From Rhizobium leguminosarum (GTDB taxonomy: Bacteria; Pseudomonadota; Alphaproteobacteria; Rhizobiales; Rhizobiaceae), in the NCBI RefSeq assembly GCF_001652265.1, contig NZ_LWBS01000022.1, positions 1 through 64,000 of the forward strand: a stretch of DNA of 64,000 nt, in the 5' to 3' direction. Of this stretch, positions 61,301 to 64,000 are shown in pieces (the first letter of the stretch is position 1; each line of letters begins with the position of its first letter). The notes under the pieces are model-generated. The model searched no databases, was not told the origin of the DNA, and worked only from the letters and a program-made list of their open reading frames with translations. The translations under genes were made by a program, and so were the position numbers.

Positions 61301-62055
61301 CTGTGCTTGCGCAGTTGCGCGATGACGGCGAGCGCAAACCCGGCGAGAAATCTTCCGTGATCACGCTGGATCTCGAAATCGACGCGCCCTCGCATATCTT
61401 CGTGCGCGGCCGCGGCATTGATGCCGAGCTTGGCGGCCTGGTGACGATCCGCGGAACGGCGGCTGCACCCATCGTGACCGGCGGTTTCACCATGCGCCGC
61501 GGCCGCCTGACTATTCTCAACCGCCGCCTGGACTTCTCTGACAAGAGCAGGATCACCTTTGTCGGCGACTTGACGCCGGCGCTCGATATGGAAGCGACAT
61601 CGTCCTCCGGCACGACGACGCTGACCGTCGACGTCGCGGGCCTTGCCACCGACCCCGCGATCACCTTTTCCTCCTCGCCGGAGCTGCCGCAGGACGAGGT
61701 GCTGGCACAGCTGATCTTCGGCCAGTCGATGTCGAAGCTCTCGCCGGTGCAGATCGCCCAACTCGCCGACGCCGTCAGTCAGCTGGCCGGCAACCGCTCC
61801 ACCTCACTTTTCGAAGGCTTACGCAACCAGCTCGGCGTAGACGATTTCGACGTCAGCACCGATTCCAAGGGCCAGACGAGCGTCAGCGTCGGCCGCTATC
61901 TCAACGATCGCACCTATTTCGAATTGCAGCAGGGCGGTTCGGCCGGCGCCAAGGCGGTGATCAACCTCGATGTCGGCCGCGGCGTCAAGCTGCGCGGAGG
62001 GGCCGGTGGCAACGGTGAGGGCGAAGCCGGCATTGTCTATGAACGGGAATACTGA
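55312..62055 (+). CDS. tamB: TamB-like translocation protein, enlarged by nine tandem repeats
   Basis: An N-terminal membrane segment (GYAVGATLILAVVALAIFG) is followed by a long beta-rich periplasmic region. The C-terminal TamB domain has the VDGVATVNLQIGGTAAAPVI, KLPTSLREIDIRHKN, FTMRRGRLTILNRRLDFSD and PELPQDEVLAQLIFGQSMSK segments. The product (2247 aa from ATG 55312) is much longer than E. coli TamB (1259 aa), mainly because of nine 107-aa repeats at 57901-60789. The open frame extends back to 55198 inside tamA, but that start has no better support. Confidence 0.88.
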   Translation: MQTLAKIVNWIVRLTGYAVGATLILAVVALAIFGFTSFGARIVTEKIASTLSNRDMTIEVREPQGLLTGGLRAAEISISDTRGVFAEIHGIAIDWNPLALLTGTFHAKRFEIEAINVLRKPVRTLPSRPGAENTGGFNLPIKVEIDRVALPDIKLAAPVAGRAFALAAEGSLSANGDGGEAVVNVSRHAVPDARLAADIAFAPAENRLRLKAQLSEPKGGLLAGFLGLPDSPAVNIDLDGQGPISDWKGKVQAALDGQQRAAIEARHQITEDGLHHLDLKGGGDLSSLLPSAFRPLFAGQTNIDLATTFDNHGKIDIQTGNIATGSVVIAASGTLDPAGNNSLNANLLGTSGPVDFRWPLAEGEARFLISGLNLALTGDAQAARLNVSGSLDTATLPQANIGNIKLTAKSDAFNLAARSGSVQLRLVAGDATFAEPNLNRAVQGPVTIASPLQISPSGIGFNGTTVESANINGGLNGSYRLADKALTGNLKLTIDPAALPAAVTSRFDGPISLESQVVGIIPSKFALSNLVLKSGTVEAAGNVALDGGMLNADLSGRLPDIGKLIPGASGGAGYALRVGGELPAISVTANLKAASLNMADRMLGNLNIDLSGLADPKAPQGRIAATGTIDGQPIGINGDISSQDGKMRIPALTADIGGNLLTGNVEFSPSLEPTGALTFDFPNVGLLAALGGQKAEGDLKGSLGVSSDSGRIALKLLATGGSIRRDTLAILKPDIDVTVSDLKALAANGTVKAEEVSAGTNKLAGLSLRFTKQQNHTDFDLDTAYDGNPVLAAGNIEAADGTMHLNLDRFSASPRNIPIELTAPTQVAIGGGAASLNGLTLKTGAGSVTVTGSAGETLKLDAGIHDLPAALANGFVPNLSAGGTISGTIAVTGTPAAPVADFKLDWKDATTGRTKGAGLAPLGITAGGKFADHKLDFDTTVSSDDGLSLKAAGNVALADPKAPVLDVNADILNLPARIANGFVPDLAAEGTITGKLAASGSLAAPTANFGLDWKSAATNQTRRAGLADLAVKASGKFADSKLDFDTVIGGANSLSLKANGNIAITGTTIGNVMVEAALANVPANIANSFVADLAAEGTISGKISASGSLSAPSADFDLNWKDAATSHTKRAGLAALGVTASGKLADNKLDFDTVIGGANSLSLTAKGNVAITGTTIGTVTVDAALANVPANIANSFVADLAAEGAISGHISANGSLSAPSADFDLNWKDAATSHTKRAGLAALGVTASGKLADNKLDFDTVIVGANSLSLTATGDVAITGTTIGNVKVEAALANIPANIANSFVPDLAAEGAISGTASTSGSLSAPAADFDLNWKDAATSHTKRAGLSALGVTASGKFAENKLDFNAAVSGDKDLSLKATGNVALAGKTIDSIKVDAEIAKLPASLANAFVPDLAAGGTISGTLSAAGTPTAPNADFKLDWTDAATSQTRSAHLSGLALAASGRFADNRLDFDANLGGQDGLSLKAMGNVAISGTSVKTLDVKADLANLPAGLANGFVPSLAAEGTVSGTASASGALPKPAVDFKLDWKNAATAQTKSSGLSDLSAAATGKFANDRVDFDANLAGKDGVLAKAKGGVTIAGTAIRDLSINADIPALPANIANAFVPGLGAEGTLSANAVTSGTPANPIVDFKLDWKDAATSHTKAAGLSRLALAATGKYAGDRLDFDANLTGGGGIALKAAGNLSIAGTSIRSVDVTANATNVPAGIANGFVPGLAAEGAVSATAKATGALSAPSVDFKVDWKNAATSQTKGASLSPFTIGASGKLAGNRLTVDTSLAGDAGMSLKGGGSVVITGNRAIDMRFTGNLPFAVLGAPLAQQGLVVDGVATVNLQIGGTAAAPVINGTVSTNGAKLVDVRRNLAVNNLAATVTFNGSQAVISRLSGNIGGGGTISASGTIGIQPAGGFPADISIKLDKAVYVDGTLVVSTVNGTLGLRGPIASATLSGKLRLDKTSITVPEKLPTSLREIDIRHKNAPRAVLAQLRDDGERKPGEKSSVITLDLEIDAPSHIFVRGRGIDAELGGLVTIRGTAAAPIVTGGFTMRRGRLTILNRRLDFSDKSRITFVGDLTPALDMEATSSSGTTTLTVDVAGLATDPAITFSSSPELPQDEVLAQLIFGQSMSKLSPVQIAQLADAVSQLAGNRSTSLFEGLRNQLGVDDFDVSTDSKGQTSVSVGRYLNDRTYFELQQGGSAGAKAVINLDVGRGVKLRGGAGGNGEGEAGIVYEREY
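57901..60789 (+). repeat. Nine in-register 321-nt (107-aa) tandem repeats in tamB
   Basis: Unit starts fall exactly at 57901, 58222, 58543, 58864, 59185, 59506, 59827, 60148 and 60469, and the array ends at 60789. Each unit carries IANxFVPxLAAEGxISG, DFxLxWKDAAT and SGKFADxKLDFD motifs. Units 3 and 4 share a 148-nt block that is identical (58630-58777 versus 58951-59098), a sign of recent duplication or gene conversion. No unit gains or loses a codon. Confidence 0.9.
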
Positions 62056-62121
62056 GCCAGCCTAATCTTTGTTTTACGCAATTCCCGGCAAAACCGCTTC
62101 GCGCTTTGCCTCGAAATTGCT

Positions 62122-62559
62122 CTAGAAACCCGTCTTACTCGTCTTGAGAAGGATGTTGGTCTCGGTCGAATTGATGCCGTTGATCAGCCGGATGCGGCGC
62201 AGCGTCTCGTCGAAGGCAGCAAGATCGCGGTCCTCGAGTTCGGCGACGAAATCCCATTTGCCGTTGGTGCTGTGAAGCGCGCGCACCTGCGGTAGGCCCC
62301 TCAACTGATCGGCCACCCTGTCGGCGAGCTTGCCAAGCACCTCGATCATGACGATGGCGCGCACGCCGGCGGAGCGCGTCTCATGGCCGGTGCGGATGGT
62401 GAAGCCGACGATGGTGCCGCTGGCGACCAGTCGGTCGATACGGGTGGCAACCGTTGCCCGCGATGCGCCGGTCATCGCTGCAAGCGAGGAGACGGAAATC
62501 CGGGCGTTATGGCGAAGTGCACTCAAAAGTTCGGTGTCGAGATCGTCCACGCTGATCAC
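62122..62559 (-). CDS. Lrp/AsnC-family regulator
   Basis: An N-terminal HTH (DLDTELLSALRHNARISVSS, LAAMTGASRATVATRIDRLV) and a C-terminal RAM domain (IVMIEVLGKLADRVADQL, NGKWDFVAELEDRDL) over 145 aa. It is divergent from arginase across 124 nt that contain AAAAGTG (62566) and CACTTTT (62608) in inverted orientation, a plausible operator. It probably controls the arginine-catabolic genes in response to an amino acid. Confidence 0.88.
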   Translation of the reverse strand: MISVDDLDTELLSALRHNARISVSSLAAMTGASRATVATRIDRLVASGTIVGFTIRTGHETRSAGVRAIVMIEVLGKLADRVADQLRGLPQVRALHSTNGKWDFVAELEDRDLAAFDETLRRIRLINGINSTETNILLKTSKTGF

Positions 62560-62683
62560 TTTGTCAAAAGTGGTTTATCAATCTGCGCAATCATAGTCCA
62601 TTTCTGACACTTTTCCATCTTTTTGCTACCAGCACTTTACCCCAATATCGGTCGAAACAAGCCACACCCACGGAGCCCTCGAA

Positions 62684-63619
62684 ATGGATGCCCAATCGCG
62701 ATCTGTCACCCTCATCGGCGCGCCGCTGGAAGAAGGCTCCGGCCGCAGAGGGGCTGCCATGGGCCCTGCGGCCCTGCGGATTGCCGGCGTCGACCAGACG
62801 CTGATCGAGCTTGGCCATGACGTCGCCGATATCGGCGATCTCAGGATCGTGCCGGCGATGGACTTGCCGAATCACCCAAAGGCTCACAATCTGAGGATTG
62901 TCGGCGCCTTCACACGCGCGCTCGAAAGCAGCGTCCACGACGTGGCCGCCTCCGGCCGTTTTCCGCTGATTCTCGGCGGCGATCACAGCCTTTCCATGGG
63001 CAGCGTCTCCGGCATGGCCCGCTATGCCGCCAGCAAAGGCCGCCCGCTCTTCGTGCTCTGGCTCGATGCCCATGCCGATTTCAATTCTCCGGCGACGTCG
63101 CCTTCCGGCAACATCCACGGCATGCCGGTCGCCTTCTTCTGCGGCGAGGCCGAGTTCGCCGAGATCCTGCCGAAGGACCGTCCGTTCGTCGATCCGAAGA
63201 ATGTCTTCCAGGTCGGCATCCGTTCTGTCGATGCGCGCGAGCGCGAGGAAATCCACGAACACGGCGTCAATGTCTTCGACATGCGCGCGATCGACGAGCA
63301 GGGCATCGGCGCCATCATGCGTGAAATCCTCGATGTCGTCATCAAGGCGAACGGCCTACTGCATGTCAGCCTCGACCTCGATTTCCTCGATCCCGAGATT
63401 GCCCCCGGCGTCGGCACGACGGTGCCTGGCGGTGCGACCTTTCGCGAGGCGCATCTGGTGATGGAAATGCTTTCGGACAGCGGCCTCGTCTCGTCGCTCG
63501 ATCTCGTCGAGCTCAATCCGTTTCTCGACGATCGCGGCAAGAGCGCCCGCATCCTGGTCGAGCTGACGGCAAGCCTGTTTGGCCGCCGCATCTTCGATCG
63601 TCCGACACGCGCCGCGTAA
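62684..63619 (+). CDS. rocF: Arginase
   Basis: The 311-aa enzyme shows the ureohydrolase motifs GGDHS (98-102), DAHADFN (128-134) and SLDLDFLDP, with the two-manganese ligands in place. It converts arginine to ornithine and urea. The next gene, separated by 230 nt, encodes the next step. The ATG follows GGAGCCCTCGAA. Confidence 0.93.
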   Translation: MDAQSRSVTLIGAPLEEGSGRRGAAMGPAALRIAGVDQTLIELGHDVADIGDLRIVPAMDLPNHPKAHNLRIVGAFTRALESSVHDVAASGRFPLILGGDHSLSMGSVSGMARYAASKGRPLFVLWLDAHADFNSPATSPSGNIHGMPVAFFCGEAEFAEILPKDRPFVDPKNVFQVGIRSVDAREREEIHEHGVNVFDMRAIDEQGIGAIMREILDVVIKANGLLHVSLDLDFLDPEIAPGVGTTVPGGATFREAHLVMEMLSDSGLVSSLDLVELNPFLDDRGKSARILVELTASLFGRRIFDRPTRAA

Positions 63620-63849
63620 AGCATGTCGCGCAAAAGTGTGCAGCGGTTTTGCGACAACGACATGCGTGGAAACAAAGACCTAAAGCGCGGGGAGCGAAAC
63701 CGAAAGATCGCGACGCGCTTTAGAACAGAATGATTTTAGGCCGTCCCGGCCTAAAATCTGAATCCTGCTCTAAATTAAATAGTTAGAGCATGATGTTGCC
63801 CGAAAACCGCTTACACTTTTCGGCATCATGCTCTGGAGGGAGAACGACC
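63620..63849. repeat. Mosaic of rhizobial-type intergenic palindromes
   Basis: Four dyads follow each other: CATGTCGCG...CGACATG (63622-63664), TAAAGCGCG...CGCGCTTTA (63681-63722), GATTTTAGGCCG-TCC-CGGCCTAAAATC (63732-63758) and AGAGCATGATG...CATCATGCTCT (63785-63834). This is the form of the rhizobial RIME/palindromic intergenic elements. They may act in mRNA stability or termination between rocF and the next gene. Confidence 0.65.
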
Positions 63850-64000
63850 ATGAATACTTCGGAAAAACTGATCGCCACGGAACAACGGCTCGGCGCCCAT
63901 AACTACAAGCCGCTGGACGTGGTGCTGACGCGCGGCGAAGGTGTTTATGTTTGGGATACCGACGGCAACCGTTATCTCGATTGCCTCTCGGCCTATTCCG
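63850..64000 (+). CDS. rocD: Ornithine aminotransferase (N-terminal part, runs off the window)
   Basis: Only the first 50 codons are present: [20 protein letters not shown], then [19 protein letters not shown] and YLDCLSAYS, typical of class-III ornithine--oxo-acid aminotransferases. GGAGGGAG precedes the ATG. It would convert the arginase product ornithine to glutamate semialdehyde, so the two genes form a catabolic route. The rest lies beyond the window. Confidence 0.85.
   Translation, partial: MNTSEKLIATEQRLGAHNYKPLDVVLTRGEGVYVWDTDGNRYLDCLSAYS

Noticed and set aside
1..64000. CRISPR arrays, rRNA genes or complete tRNA genes
   Set aside because: No regularly spaced direct repeats with unique spacers and no rRNA-like sequence were seen; the only tRNA sequence is the 3' fragment at 35593-35637. 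The tamB array is coding and has no spacers.

Overview
The window looks like a chromosomal stretch of a Rhizobium species (R. etli/leguminosarum type). The evidence is high-GC alphaproteobacterial coding, an aminolevulinate-synthase HemA with dxr nearby, DUF1515 and other rhizobial-type small proteins, an alphaproteobacterial LexA box, and a mosaic of rhizobial-type intergenic palindromes next to an arginase/ornithine aminotransferase locus. This assignment rests on recognition of families, not on a database search.

Region 1 (1 to about 5.3 kb) is accessory DNA: degenerate terminal repeats resembling insertion-sequence ends, several small rhizobial genes, and a DNA-damage module. In that module an ATP-dependent DNA ligase on the minus strand is truncated by a stop codon near its end. 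A divergent plus-strand operon carries a small protein, a Cys-rich protein, an SRAP (YedK/HMCES-like) protein, a small protein and a staphylococcal-nuclease-like protein. A GAAC-N7-GAAC LexA box overlaps the -10 of a promoter between the two arms.

Region 2 (about 5.4 to 35.64 kb) is a largely complete podovirus-like prophage. Read in its direction of transcription (minus strand) it runs: RHH regulator and HTH protein, early genes (many with ATGA/TGATG overlaps, including several peptides under 60 aa), a two-gene accessory insert, small and large terminase, portal, scaffold, capsid, adaptor, tail-hub protein, GNAT, S74-type protein, lysozyme-bearing ejection protein, second ejection protein, tail fibre, holin, SAR-type endolysin, overlapping spanins, beta-helix tail spike and DUF1515. 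A plus-strand tyrosine integrase ends 55 nt before a 3'-terminal fragment of what appears to be tRNA-Arg(CCT). This is the right attachment site; the left one is outside the window, so region 1 may be part of the same island.

Region 3 (35.6 to 43.8 kb) holds host genes: an ethanolamine catabolism operon (eutB-eutC-permease) preceded by a textbook sigma-54 -24/-12 element, small envelope proteins, a BON-domain protein and dxr. Region 4 (43.8 to 51.1 kb) is a sugar-uptake operon (lacI, substrate-binding protein, two permeases, GH127 beta-L-arabinofuranosidase, ATPase), probably autorepressed through two dyads upstream of lacI. Region 5 (51.3 to 64 kb) contains hemA, a glycine-zipper lipoprotein, the TamA/TamB outer-membrane translocation pair, and an Lrp-like regulator divergent from arginase and the start of ornithine aminotransferase. 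TamB is enlarged by nine exact 321-nt in-register tandem repeats.
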